Assembly (NCBI RefSeq): GCF_030816475.1 | Contig: NZ_JAUSXF010000001.1 | Coordinates: 3,286,001 to 3,350,000, forward strand | Length of the DNA: 64,000 nt | Direction of reading: 5' to 3' | Source of the DNA: Arthrobacter pascens | Lineage (GTDB): Bacteria; Actinomycetota; Actinomycetes; Actinomycetales; Micrococcaceae | Shown: positions 55,936-64,000 of the stretch, piece by piece | Layout: each line of letters begins with the position of its first letter | Position numbering within the stretch: position 1 is the stretch's first letter | Translations under genes and position numbers: made by a program | The notes under the pieces: generated by a model | Databases searched by the model: none | Told to the model about the DNA's origin: nothing | Seen by the model: only the letters and a program-made list of their open reading frames with translations

Positions 55936-56670
55936 CTAATCGGTTTCGGAAAGTTCCCAAGCCTGGATCCGGCCGCACATGCCGTAAATCCTGCTGGTAT
56001 TCCGTTTTCCCATGATAGTCCGCGCATCCTGCAGATAGAAACTTTCGGCCGCTTCCAGAGAACGCAACTGCTTCCGGGTGGTTTCGGCCTGCTGCTCCGC
56101 TCCTTCGGACAGGAATTCCGCCCACCTCCCGGCCTTGGAACTGACCAGCCGCGCCGCCGCAGCATGGAAACCTGCCAGGGCGGCGGGGCCGGATGCCAGG
56201 ACGGCCTCCTTCAGCGCCAGGTACCCTTCGAGTGCCAGATCACGACGACGGCGGGCGGCGTCCTCGCCTGCCGCCAGTCCGGCGTCGGCGTCCCGGAGTT
56301 CAAGCACCGCCGCGCGGCGGTACGCCTCAGCGTCGGCGAGGTGCTCCTGCGGGAAGGTCATCACGGCGTCGCCGTTTTCCGGCAGCCCGGCGTTCTGCAT
56401 GACCACCAGGACCTTCAGGTCGCCCGAATCGTTGATGGCCCGGTGCACTGTGCCGGGGGTGAACCACACCACGGCTCCCGGCGCCAGCAGTGTGGACGTG
56501 AACCCGCGCGAGTCCAGCGTCTCCAGCCGGCCGGTGCCCGCCAGCACCACATAGGCCTCGGTGGATGCGGTGTGCAAATGCGGTGCGCCACCGGCGGCAC
56601 CGTCCTGGCCCGGCCAGTTGTAGATGCTGATCTCGGACACGGCGGTGGCTCCGGGAAACGTGGTGCCCAC
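55936..56670 (-). CDS. Cupin domain protein of the carbohydrate cluster
   Basis: Protein of 244 residues. A cupin domain fills about residues 1-115 (APHLHTASTEAYVVLAGTG with the His/Glu metal ligands, and VVWFTPGTVHRAIND). A helical C-terminal half of unknown role follows. The GTG start lies three bases after the PmoA-like gene's stop. Its place between sugar-modifying enzymes suggests a sugar isomerase or sensor. Confidence 0.82.
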   Translation of the reverse strand: MGTTFPGATAVSEISIYNWPGQDGAAGGAPHLHTASTEAYVVLAGTGRLETLDSRGFTSTLLAPGAVVWFTPGTVHRAINDSGDLKVLVVMQNAGLPENGDAVMTFPQEHLADAEAYRRAAVLELRDADAGLAAGEDAARRRRDLALEGYLALKEAVLASGPAALAGFHAAAARLVSSKAGRWAEFLSEGAEQQAETTRKQLRSLEAAESFYLQDARTIMGKRNTSRIYGMCGRIQAWELSETD

Positions 56671-56673
56671 GGT

Positions 56674-57699
56674 TCAGGTCCAGCTGTCCAGCGCGGCCCG
56701 GGCGGCGCCGGCGAGCGCCCCGGCGAAGCCTTCATCCAGGCTCCCGTCCGCGATTACCACGGCGTACCGGTACGTCAGCGGCGCGCCTTCACTCAGGGGC
56801 ACCACCTCACTGAAGAACGGCGCGGAACCCAGGCAGGCGAACATCGATGAGCGGGCGAACCACTGATTCGGCGCCCCGGGGTTGGCGCCGTCCTCCACGA
56901 ACATGATCGAAGAGAAGCGGCAGGTCACATCATGCTGGCCTGTGAAGGCGATCCACGGCGACCGGCTGCCCATGAGCTCGTCCCCGCCGGCGCCCTGCCC
57001 GGAGCGGAATTCGCCTCCCGTGAAGGACCGCGGTCCGCGCCAGAACAGTCCGCCGTAGCCGGCGTTGTCCCTGCCCTCCGTGGTGGGGCTGCCGATCCCG
57101 ATCTCGGCGCCGGAGATGTTGTGCATCTCCGTCTCGAACAAAAGCACCCAGCCGGCCGCGGGCCTGCCGGGAACATCCAGCAGCCGGACGTTGAAACGGC
57201 GCTGCTCGGCTATCACCGGCCGGCCGTCCTGGCCGGACCAGTGCAGGACTTCCGACGCCGTGATCCCGGCACCGGAATCATTGATCGCCGTGAACGCCCG
57301 ATGCTTCATGGCGCCGTTGTTGTCCAGGTTGGCGTAGCCCGTGGCCCGGGTGTACGTGGCGCCGCCCCAGAAGTTGTGCTCCCCTACATTGGGCAGCGCC
57401 CAAGAGAGGCCCTTGTGCCACACATGGTCCCAGGGCCGGGAAATGGTCACCTCGTCGCCGTCCAGGGTGGTGAGCGGGTGGAAGAACGGCCGCGGGCTCT
57501 CATACTGGTCATCCGCGGGCCGGTAGGTGTACCTGGCAATCTGCTGGCTGCCGGCCGAGAAGACCAGGGCGGTGCCGTCGTCGGAATAGCTCAGCTCTGT
57601 TTGTTCCACGGCGGTTTGTTGCACGGCGGTTTGGTGCACGGCGGCTTGGTGCAGGGCGGGATCGGTAGCAGCGGAATCGGTTGCGACAGGGCTGGTCAT
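56674..57699 (-). CDS. PmoA-like (DUF6807) family protein
   Basis: Protein of 341 residues. The domain from about residue 40 has PFFHPLTTLDGDEVTISRPWDHVWHKGL (residues about 68-95) and NFWGGATYTR, typical of the PmoA/DUF6807 family found beside Gfo/Idh oxidoreductases in sugar-degradation clusters. The first 35 residues hold a repeat of a 5-residue unit around HQTAV, encoded by 15-base repeats. GGAG precedes the ATG. Biochemical role is unknown. Confidence 0.85.
   Translation of the reverse strand: MTSPVATDSAATDPALHQAAVHQTAVQQTAVEQTELSYSDDGTALVFSAGSQQIARYTYRPADDQYESPRPFFHPLTTLDGDEVTISRPWDHVWHKGLSWALPNVGEHNFWGGATYTRATGYANLDNNGAMKHRAFTAINDSGAGITASEVLHWSGQDGRPVIAEQRRFNVRLLDVPGRPAAGWVLLFETEMHNISGAEIGIGSPTTEGRDNAGYGGLFWRGPRSFTGGEFRSGQGAGGDELMGSRSPWIAFTGQHDVTCRFSSIMFVEDGANPGAPNQWFARSSMFACLGSAPFFSEVVPLSEGAPLTYRYAVVIADGSLDEGFAGALAGAARAALDSWT
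57601..57660. repeat. Four 15-bp tandem repeats in the PmoA-like gene
   Basis: Four consecutive 15-base units (57601-57615, 57616-57630, 57631-57645, 57646-57660) differ at a few positions and keep frame, giving the 5-residue repeats near the N-terminus. The unit number probably varies by slippage. Confidence 0.82.
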
Positions 57700-57738
57700 G
57701 AAAACTCCAAATATCGGGGGTTTGGTGCCGGAAAAAGA

Positions 57739-58860
57739 TCAGGCGACGGCGGTGGCGGCAGTGGCTGTTGAATTCAGGACCCGGGTTCCCAGGCCGTCGC
57801 CGTCCATGCCTGAGTAAAAGGTGTGGCCGGGGACAATCTCTCCCCGGCGCACGGTTTTGCCCGTGAAGGCGGAGGCGTAGATGGCGGCAGCGAACTCCAG
57901 CGTCTGCCGGGCCGAGTCCGCCCCGGCTGGAAGCGGCTGTCCGGCGTCGAGCGCGTCATACATGGCCAGGAACTGGGCGGAGTGGCCGCTGCCCAGTTCC
58001 AGCGGTTGGCTTTCCCACGCATTCCGGACCGGATCCTCATGACCCGGCGCGGCAGTGATGGTCCAGTCGTTGCTGCCGTACCCGTACAGGTGGCTGAGCT
58101 CCACGGTGGCGAACTCGCAGTCGACCCGGATGTCCGAGGTCTCCCGCGGGGACAGCAGCGAGTTGGTGACGGTGGCTACAGCGCCGTTGGCGAAGCGCAC
58201 AATTGCCACGGACAGATCCTCGGTGGAGGTGGCCCGCGCCTGCCGCGAGGCAAGGGCCGTCACCTCCTCCCACGGTCCCAGCAGATGGAGCAGGAGATCG
58301 AACTGGTGGATGCCGTGGCCCATGGTGGGACCGCCGCCTTCGGCTGCCCAGGTGCCGCGCCACGGCACATCCCAGTAACTGTCGGGGCGATACCAGAGGG
58401 TATCGCAGCGCGCCACGAGCGGACGGCCGAAATCGCCGGCGCCGATCAGGGAGCGGGCAGCGGCCGAGGCATCCCCGAACCGGTGCTGAAAGACGCAGGA
58501 GAACTGCGCTCCGCCTTTTGCCTGCGCCGTTTCCAGCCTGTCGAAGTCGGCCAGGGACAGGGCCGGCGGCTTCTCGGAGAGGACGTGGGCGCCGGCTTCC
58601 AGGCACTCGATGGCCTGGTCAATGTGCAGCATCGGCGGGGTGCACAGGTGCACGATGTCCGGCTTCGCCTCCGCCAGCAGCTCTGTGAGGCCCAGGTAGC
58701 GGCCCGAAATGTTGTGCTGGTCGCCGAAGGCCTGCAGCCTGGACTCATCCACATCGCAGGCGGCCACCAGCTCCGCCCGGCCGCCGGTCCGGGCCAGATT
58801 GTCAGCATGCACCGCCGCAATCCCGCCTGTTCCCACAATGGCCACTTTGTACGTCCGCAT
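57739..58860 (-). CDS. Gfo/Idh/MocA family oxidoreductase
   Basis: Protein of 373 residues. The NAD(P) Rossmann loop is VAIVGTGGIAAVHADNL; EKPPALSLADF matches the Gfo/Idh EKP motif; and the C-terminal beta-sheet domain includes GGPTMGHGIHQFDLLLHLLG. Such enzymes oxidise or reduce sugars and inositols; some convert glycosides to 3-keto forms before cleavage. ATG 58860 follows GGCGGAG. First gene of the leftward operon with the PmoA-like, cupin and LacI genes, 39 bases before the PmoA-like gene. Confidence 0.92.
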   Translation of the reverse strand: MRTYKVAIVGTGGIAAVHADNLARTGGRAELVAACDVDESRLQAFGDQHNISGRYLGLTELLAEAKPDIVHLCTPPMLHIDQAIECLEAGAHVLSEKPPALSLADFDRLETAQAKGGAQFSCVFQHRFGDASAAARSLIGAGDFGRPLVARCDTLWYRPDSYWDVPWRGTWAAEGGGPTMGHGIHQFDLLLHLLGPWEEVTALASRQARATSTEDLSVAIVRFANGAVATVTNSLLSPRETSDIRVDCEFATVELSHLYGYGSNDWTITAAPGHEDPVRNAWESQPLELGSGHSAQFLAMYDALDAGQPLPAGADSARQTLEFAAAIYASAFTGKTVRRGEIVPGHTFYSGMDGDGLGTRVLNSTATAATAVA

Positions 58861-59084
58861 CTGAAATTCTCCGCCTTTGCAGTCAGTCATCGGGAGCGCT
58901 CCGGATATTTCCGAAACTTTCCAAACTGCACCAGAAGTTTCTGCCGCAGCTTGAGGGCAGCCTTGCCCCGGCCCTTCAACCGTAGGAAGCCAATCCGTTC
59001 AAAGTCAAGGGTTTTCAAATCTAGAAAGTAAACAAAATTTTCTGATACTTTCTAAGAAACGTGTTCCAAACCTAGGAGAAGCGT
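58861..59084. promoter_or_regulatory. Divergent promoter region of the carbohydrate cluster with several palindromes
   Basis: Between the Gfo/Idh and GH3 starts lie TTTCCGAAA (58908-58916) overlapping GAAACTTTC (58913-58921), CAGAAGTTTCTG (58932-58943), TAGAAAGTA/TACTTTCTA (59022-59054, 15-base spacer) and TTTCTAAGAAA (59049-59059). All share GAAA/TTTC half-sites. A related TTTCGGAAAGTT occurs at 55944-55955 before the lacI gene. They are candidate LacI-family operators serving both directions. Confidence 0.6.
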
Positions 59085-61478
59085 GTGAGCAGCGTTGCCC
59101 AGAATGAAGTTCTGCCCCGCGATGCCGGTCAGGACGCCGTCGAACGCCTGGTGCGGGAGATGACCCTGGAGGAAAAAGCAGCCCAGCTGGTGGGCGTCTG
59201 GGTGAATGCCTCGACCGACGGCGACTCGGTTGCGCCGCTGCAAAGCCAGCTGGCCGGCGATGACCGGTCCTGGGATGAGGTCATCTCCCGGGGCCTGGGG
59301 CAGATTACCAGGATGTACGGGACAACACCGCTGGAACCCGTGGAGGGTGCACGGCGCCTGGCGGCGGCCCAGGAACAGATTATGGCAGCCTCCCGCTTCG
59401 GCATTCCTGCCCAGGTGCACGAGGAATGCCTGGCCGGCCTCGCCGCCTGGAAAGCCACAGCATTCCCTGTGCCGCTCGCCTGGGGCGCCACGTTCAACCC
59501 TGACCTGGTGCGCATGATGGCCGGAAGGATCGCTGCCGGCATGCGTTCACTGGGCGTGCACCAGGGCCTGGCGCCCGTGCTGGATGTGGTCCGGGACCTG
59601 CGCTGGGGCCGGGTGGAGGAGACCATCGGCGAGGATCCTTATCTGGTGGGCACTGTGGCCACCGCCTACGTCCAGGGCCTGGAGTCCGCGGGAATCGTAG
59701 CCACGCTTAAGCACTTTGTGGGCTACTCGGCCTCCCGCGCCGGCCGCAACCACGCGCCTGTCTCCATGGGTCCGCGCGAACTGGCCGACGTCATGCTGCC
59801 GCCTTTCGAGATGGCCATCAGGCACGGCGGGGCCCGGTCGGTGATGCACGCGTACACCGACATCGACGGCGTCCCGGCCGCGGCCAACCCCGCCCTGCTC
59901 ACTACGCTTTTGCGGGACGAATGGGGCTTCACCGGAACTGTGGTCGCCGACTACTTCGGCGTGGCCTTCCTCCACCACACCCACGGCGTGGCGGCCGACG
60001 CGGGCGATGCCGCGGTGCTGGCACTGCAGGCGGGGGTCGACGTCGAACTTCCCACCGTGAACTGCTTCGGCGAGCCGCTGCTCCAGCGCGTCCGCGACGG
60101 CGCACTGGACGAATCGGTCATTGATACCGCGCTGCGCCGGGTCTTGCGGCAGAAGCTGGAAGCCGGGCTCCTCTCCCCCGGCTTCCAGCCTGCCCCGCCT
60201 GCCCTGGCCGGCGGCCAGGTCGATCTGGATCCGCCTGGGAACCGTGATCTCGCCCGGCTCGTGGCGGGGCAGTCCCTGGTGCTGTTGAGCAACAGGACGT
60301 TCGACGGCGGTCCGGCGCTTCCGCTGCTCCCCGGAGGTCAGGGTTCACTGGGCATTGTGGGCCCGCTGGCCGAGGATCCGTTTGCCATGCTGGGCTGCTA
60401 TTCCTTCGACGCGCATGTCGGAGCGTCGCACCCGGACGTGCCCATGGGCATTTCGGTGCCCACCGTCGCCGGGGCCGCTTCGGCGCGGTTTGGCACCGTC
60501 CACAGTTCGGTGACGGGCACCTGCGAGGCGGCCAGCGAGGAACAGGTCCTGGAGGCCTGCCGGGTTGCTTCCGAGGTGGATACCTGCGTGATCGTCGTGG
60601 GTGACAATGCGGGGCTGTTCGGCCGCGGAACCTCCGGCGAGGGCAACGATGCCGCCGATCTCCGCCTCCCCGGCGACCAGCACCCCATGCTGGACCGGAT
60701 CCTTGCGGCTGCGTCCGGCGCCGGCACCCGTACCGTCCTGGTGGTCCTCAGCGGCCGGCCCTACGCGCTCGGGGATTTCGCCGAACGGGCCGACGCCATC
60801 ATTCAGGGGTTCTTTCCCGGCGAGGAGGGTGCCGAGGCGCTCTGGGACGTGCTCACCGGCGTCGTCAATCCATCCGGCAAACTTCCGGTGTCCATCCCCC
60901 GGACCCCGGGCGGGCAGCCTGGCACCTACCTGCACAGCAGGCTGGCGGGCCCTTCAGAGGTCAGCGCTCTTGACCCGTCACCCCTGTACGGCTTCGGCCA
61001 CGGCGGCTCGTACACCACCTTCGGCTTCTCGGACCATCATTGCAGCAGCCGCTCCATCCCGACGTCGGGCGCCGTCACCATCGGCTGCACTGTCACCAAC
61101 ACGGGCGTGCTGGCTGGCGCCGAGGTAGTGCAGCTGTACCTCGAGGACCCGGTGGGCGAGGTGGTCCGCCCGGTCCGGGAGCTGATCGGCTACACCCGGG
61201 TGGAACTGGCCGCCGGTGCCTCCGCCGCCGTGGAGTTCACCGTGCACGCCGACCGCACGTCCTTCACCGGGCTGGGGATGGAACGCATCGTGGCGCCCGG
61301 ACTCGTGAAGCTGCACGTGTCGACGTCGAGCACCACCGACGTGCATACGCACGACGTGATCCTGGACGGTGAGCGCCGGGTGGTGGGGTTTCAGCGGGAG
61401 ATGCTGACGCCGGCCAGGGTCACGCCCAGCTCGTCCGCCGCGCGTGGCGCCGCCTCCGAAGCTCCACGTAGCCAGTGA
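59085..61478 (+). CDS. Glycoside hydrolase family 3 (beta-glucosidase/beta-xylosidase-like)
   Basis: Protein of 797 residues with the three GH3 domains. The N-terminal barrel covers about 1-350 (LKHFVGYSASRAGRNHAP) with the nucleophile Asp289 in TVVADYFGVAFLHH. The alpha/beta sandwich covers about 385-620, and GEGNDAADLRLPG provides the likely acid/base Glu. A fibronectin III-like domain runs from about 670. No signal peptide is seen, so it should act inside the cell on imported glycosides. The GTG at 59085 follows TAGGAG. Divergent from the Gfo/Idh operon. It overlaps ltrA by 59 bases at its 3' end. Confidence 0.93.
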   Translation: MSSVAQNEVLPRDAGQDAVERLVREMTLEEKAAQLVGVWVNASTDGDSVAPLQSQLAGDDRSWDEVISRGLGQITRMYGTTPLEPVEGARRLAAAQEQIMAASRFGIPAQVHEECLAGLAAWKATAFPVPLAWGATFNPDLVRMMAGRIAAGMRSLGVHQGLAPVLDVVRDLRWGRVEETIGEDPYLVGTVATAYVQGLESAGIVATLKHFVGYSASRAGRNHAPVSMGPRELADVMLPPFEMAIRHGGARSVMHAYTDIDGVPAAANPALLTTLLRDEWGFTGTVVADYFGVAFLHHTHGVAADAGDAAVLALQAGVDVELPTVNCFGEPLLQRVRDGALDESVIDTALRRVLRQKLEAGLLSPGFQPAPPALAGGQVDLDPPGNRDLARLVAGQSLVLLSNRTFDGGPALPLLPGGQGSLGIVGPLAEDPFAMLGCYSFDAHVGASHPDVPMGISVPTVAGAASARFGTVHSSVTGTCEAASEEQVLEACRVASEVDTCVIVVGDNAGLFGRGTSGEGNDAADLRLPGDQHPMLDRILAAASGAGTRTVLVVLSGRPYALGDFAERADAIIQGFFPGEEGAEALWDVLTGVVNPSGKLPVSIPRTPGGQPGTYLHSRLAGPSEVSALDPSPLYGFGHGGSYTTFGFSDHHCSSRSIPTSGAVTIGCTVTNTGVLAGAEVVQLYLEDPVGEVVRPVRELIGYTRVELAAGASAAVEFTVHADRTSFTGLGMERIVAPGLVKLHVSTSSTTDVHTHDVILDGERRVVGFQREMLTPARVTPSSSAARGAASEAPRSQ

Positions 61479-62574
61479 CAAGGAGCAGCAGCATCACGGC
61501 AAACGCGAGGACGACGGCGGCGGGCACCAGCGCGCTCACCGGTATGAGCAGGGCAGCGATCACCACTGTCGGCAGTGCCCAAGGCAGCACAGTGCGCACC
61601 GGCTGCCCGTATCGCAGCGAGATCATCGCGTTGGTCGCGTAGAACAGGGCCACACCCCCGCCGAGCGATATGCCGGAACCGAGCGGCAGGTGCTCATACG
61701 GCTCCGGAATCGCCGTCGCGATTGCGCCGGCGATTGCTGTCACTCCCAGGACCAGGAGAAACGGCAGGAACAGTGTGGTCTGCAGTATCCCGGCGAAGTC
61801 TGACCGGGCCTGGAGCCGCAGCAGCCCCGCCGTCATCGTACCGGTGCCGTACTGGAAGAACGCCCAGCCAAGGAGGGCAACGACGAGGAACCCCAGTGCC
61901 CCGACCAGGCCGGAGCCCGGGCCCCATTCATCCGAGACCTCACTGACGATGGTAAAAATCGATTCGCCAAGAACGATGATCACAAAAAGGCCGAGCCGTT
62001 CAGACGCATGCTCGATGTTGATGCCGCCGACTCCCCTGTCCGGCCAAAGGCGGGCGCCCAGCGCCGCCATGCCGACCTCGACGGCGATGGAGACGGCCCA
62101 CAAGATGACAGCAATGTGGAGCGGTAAAAAGGCTGCGGCGAGCCAGAGGAGCGCCGTTCCGCCGTTATAGATCCAGATCCGCCACGGTGTATCCGCCGAT
62201 TTTTGGCCATGCTGGTAAAGCCACAGGACCAGCAGGACGGCGCGCATCGCGGCGTTGCCAAGCGAAAAGGCCCACGACCGTTCACCAAAAGCGCCCGGAG
62301 CTGCGGCCGCCATGACGCTGCTTGCGGCCATGGCCGCCAGCATCGCAACGCCCAGCGCCCGGGCCGACAAACGGGGCAGCAGGTTAACGACAGAGGCGAT
62401 GTTGACCCAGGCCCACCAGGCCGGGAAGAAAAGCAGGACAAACGTGCCGAACTGGGCCAGGCCGGGGTCGCCGTGGATCCCGTGGGCCAACTGCCCCACG
62501 AACGCGACAAAGACGAGGTCGAAGAACAGTTCCATCCAGTGCACGCGGCCGGGATCACGGAATCTCTCCATCAT
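61420..62574 (-). CDS. Low temperature requirement protein A (LtrA) family membrane protein
   Basis: Protein of 384 residues with about ten hydrophobic segments and the LtrA signatures VHWMELFFDLVFVAFVGQL near the start and HASERLGLFVIIVLGESIF in the middle. Its basic C-terminal tail lies in the overlap with the convergent GH3 gene. Named from Listeria; its molecular function is not known. Confidence 0.92.
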   Translation of the reverse strand: MMERFRDPGRVHWMELFFDLVFVAFVGQLAHGIHGDPGLAQFGTFVLLFFPAWWAWVNIASVVNLLPRLSARALGVAMLAAMAASSVMAAAAPGAFGERSWAFSLGNAAMRAVLLVLWLYQHGQKSADTPWRIWIYNGGTALLWLAAAFLPLHIAVILWAVSIAVEVGMAALGARLWPDRGVGGINIEHASERLGLFVIIVLGESIFTIVSEVSDEWGPGSGLVGALGFLVVALLGWAFFQYGTGTMTAGLLRLQARSDFAGILQTTLFLPFLLVLGVTAIAGAIATAIPEPYEHLPLGSGISLGGGVALFYATNAMISLRYGQPVRTVLPWALPTVVIAALLIPVSALVPAAVVLAFAVMLLLLVTGYVELRRRRHARRTSWA

Positions 62575-62665
62575 TGCCCCATGCTATTGCCGGGCCACCC
62601 GGTTATGTAGGTCCCGGCTACACACGCTCTTGTCCTTAGCTATACACTCGAGTAGCATCCTATAC

Positions 62666-63346
62666 ATGCGTACAGCAGTGATGACTTCGCTGAGCAGCCA
62701 GAACCTGGAGCTGACTGCCCGGACACGGCTTCGCAACGCGGCAATCGAGTGCTTCGCCATCGACGGGTTCGATGTCTCCGTGCGCACCATTGCCTCGCAG
62801 GCCGCCGTAAGCGCCGGCCTGATCAGGCATCATTTCGGGTCAAAGGACCTGCTTCGGGAGGAATGCGATGCCGCCGTCCTGACTACGCTCCGCGAGCTCA
62901 AGAGCGCCGCCGTCGAAATGCCCTCCGGGCAGCTCATGGAACTGCTGGCTCAGGCCGACGAATACGGCGGTCTCCTGCTGTACATCCTGCGCAGCGTGCG
63001 CGACGGCGGCAGCGGGGGCCGGGCGTTCCTCGAGCACATGATCGCCGATGCCCAGGAATACACCCGGAAGGCCATCGACACGGGCCTGCTGAAGCCGAGC
63101 CACGATCCGGAGGCCCGCGTCCGCTATCTGGTGATGCAGGGTGTCGGCGGCATGATCGTGGCACTCTCCCGCTACCCGAACATCACCATGGACAATTTTT
63201 CCGCCATCATGTCCGAGATCATGGCCGACATGACGCTGCCGCAGCTGGAGCTGTACAGCCAGGGACTATTCGCCGACAGCAGTGTCTTCGACGAATATCT
63301 GCGCGCCACCGGCAGGACGGACCGCCCTGCTTCAACCCAATCCTGA
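62666..63346 (+). CDS. TetR/AcrR family transcriptional regulator
   Basis: Protein of 226 residues with the TetR helix-turn-helix [30 protein letters not shown] and a helical ligand domain. Start choices are ATG 62666 and 62681. TATACA direct repeats at 62641 and 62661 and the palindrome ACTCGAGT (62646-62653) stand just before the start and could form promoter and operator. It lies 25 bases upstream of an ABC-transporter ATPase gene, so regulator and exporter probably share an operon. Confidence 0.9.
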   Translation: MRTAVMTSLSSQNLELTARTRLRNAAIECFAIDGFDVSVRTIASQAAVSAGLIRHHFGSKDLLREECDAAVLTTLRELKSAAVEMPSGQLMELLAQADEYGGLLLYILRSVRDGGSGGRAFLEHMIADAQEYTRKAIDTGLLKPSHDPEARVRYLVMQGVGGMIVALSRYPNITMDNFSAIMSEIMADMTLPQLELYSQGLFADSSVFDEYLRATGRTDRPASTQS

Positions 63347-63371
63347 TCGGTTCTCAGCAAGAGGAGTTCCC

Positions 63372-64000
63372 GTGTCCACATCAAGTCCCGCCATTGAAGT
63401 TGTTGGCCTTCGAAAGTCGTTCGGGCGCCAGGTTGCGCTCGACGGCCTGGACCTGAGGGTCGGGACAGGCCAGATCGCCGGCTTCCTTGGACCCAACGGA
63501 TCAGGCAAGTCCACCACCATCCGGATCCTGCTGGGAATGCTGCGGGCTGAAGCCAGCACCGTGCGGGTCCTCGGCGGTGATCCCTGGAACGACGCCGTCG
63601 CCCTGCACCGCCGCATTGCCTACGTCCCCGGGGACGTGAATCTTTGGCCGAACCTCACCGGAGGGCAGGCAATCGACATCCTGGGTGAGCTCAGGGGCGG
63701 CGCCAGCAGGGCCCGCCGGGATGAGCTTCTGCAGCGTTTCGAACTTGATCCGTCGAAGAAGGCGCGCGCCTACTCGAAGGGGAACCGGCAAAAGGTCGCC
63801 CTGGTCTCCGCACTGGCATCGGATGCGGAACTTCTGATCCTGGACGAGCCGACGTCGGGGCTCGACCCGATCATGGAGGCTGCGTTCAGGGCCTGCATCC
63901 GGGAGGTCAAGGCCGAGGGCCGCTCGGTGCTGTTGTCCAGCCACATCTTTGCCGAGGTCGAAAACCTCTGCGACACCGTGACCATCATCCGGAAGGGCAG
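63372..64000 (+). CDS. ABC transporter ATP-binding protein, 5' part
   Basis: The gene starts at GTG 63372 behind GAGGAG and runs off the right edge. Its first 209 residues are a complete ABC ATPase core: Walker [10 protein letters not shown], a degenerate signature SKGNRQK, Walker [14 protein letters not shown], and the switch His in SSHIFAEVE. This is the drug/antibiotic exporter subtype (DrrA/CcmA-like). The permease should follow outside the window. Gene order suggests control by the TetR protein just upstream. Confidence 0.92.
   Translation, partial: MSTSSPAIEVVGLRKSFGRQVALDGLDLRVGTGQIAGFLGPNGSGKSTTIRILLGMLRAEASTVRVLGGDPWNDAVALHRRIAYVPGDVNLWPNLTGGQAIDILGELRGGASRARRDELLQRFELDPSKKARAYSKGNRQKVALVSALASDAELLILDEPTSGLDPIMEAAFRACIREVKAEGRSVLLSSHIFAEVENLCDTVTIIRKG

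Noticed and set aside
1..64000. Mobile elements, CRISPR arrays, tRNA/rRNA genes, attachment sites
   Set aside because: No transposase, integrase, regular spacer-repeat array, tRNA cloverleaf or direct-repeat border was found by eye. Weak structures could be missed without a covariance or repeat search.

Overview
The window is about 64 kb of GC-rich actinobacterial chromosome. Frequent GTG starts, thiol-dependent (mycothiol-type) arsenate reductases, a Corynebacterium-type ArsR, an Arr rifampin ADP-ribosyltransferase and many short regulator/effector pairs suggest the Arthrobacter/Pseudarthrobacter group (Micrococcaceae). This placement is inferred from gene content, not from a marker gene. 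No tRNA, rRNA, CRISPR array, transposase or integrase was seen. The left edge cuts a flavoprotein gene and the right edge cuts an ABC-transporter ATPase gene.

Layout. 0-6 kb: an ECF41-type sigma factor with two paralogous NAD(P)-binding SDR genes and a matching TGTCACA-N16-GGTC promoter, an alpha/beta hydrolase, a repeat-containing lipoprotein and a GYD-domain protein. 6-20 kb: a PEP-utilizing (Rph-like) phosphotransferase with a ketopantoate-reductase-like gene, a DUF808 membrane protein, an MHS-type MFS transporter, a DJ-1/PfpI protein, a lipid-kinase-like protein, an AlkD-like protein, arr, and a CorC/CNNM protein. 20-34 kb: small stress and regulatory genes, including TetR pairs, an SRPBCC protein, an MFS pump, a beta-lactamase-fold lipoprotein that has lost its SxxK residues, YciI plus ECF42 sigma, PaaI thioesterase, acetyltransferases, SDR and LysE genes. 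The 28.9-33.4 kb stretch is patchy, with hypothetical genes and at least two gene remnants. 34-38 kb: an intact beta-lactamase-family hydrolase facing a second PEP-utilizing enzyme, and a UspA remnant.

38.3-44.5 kb is an arsenic/thiol cluster. The leftward unit is arsC, trxB, a 20-residue Cys-rich ORF, a flavoprotein (ArsO-like) and a second ArsC-like protein with a CX5K loop. Next to it are an ArsR-ArsC fusion, a divergent aquaporin, and an arsR-arsN pair. Two copies of an ATTGA-N6-TCAAT operator link the arsR gene to the arsC operon. No ArsB/Acr3 pump lies in the window, so the aquaporin may be the exit route for arsenite.

44.5-54.9 kb: a cupin, a class-A beta-lactamase-like protein, a K+ channel, a frameshifted GerW-family gene, a secreted HNH nuclease with an Excalibur domain, a MarR/MFS operon with two abutting palindromic operators, VOC, DHFR-like and DUF1801 proteins, a quinone-oxidoreductase-like protein and a 40-residue membrane peptide. 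54.9-61.5 kb is a carbohydrate island: Gfo/Idh oxidoreductase, PmoA-like, cupin and LacI on one strand, and a GH3 glycosidase divergent from it across a palindrome-rich promoter. The right end holds LtrA and a TetR/ABC-transporter pair.
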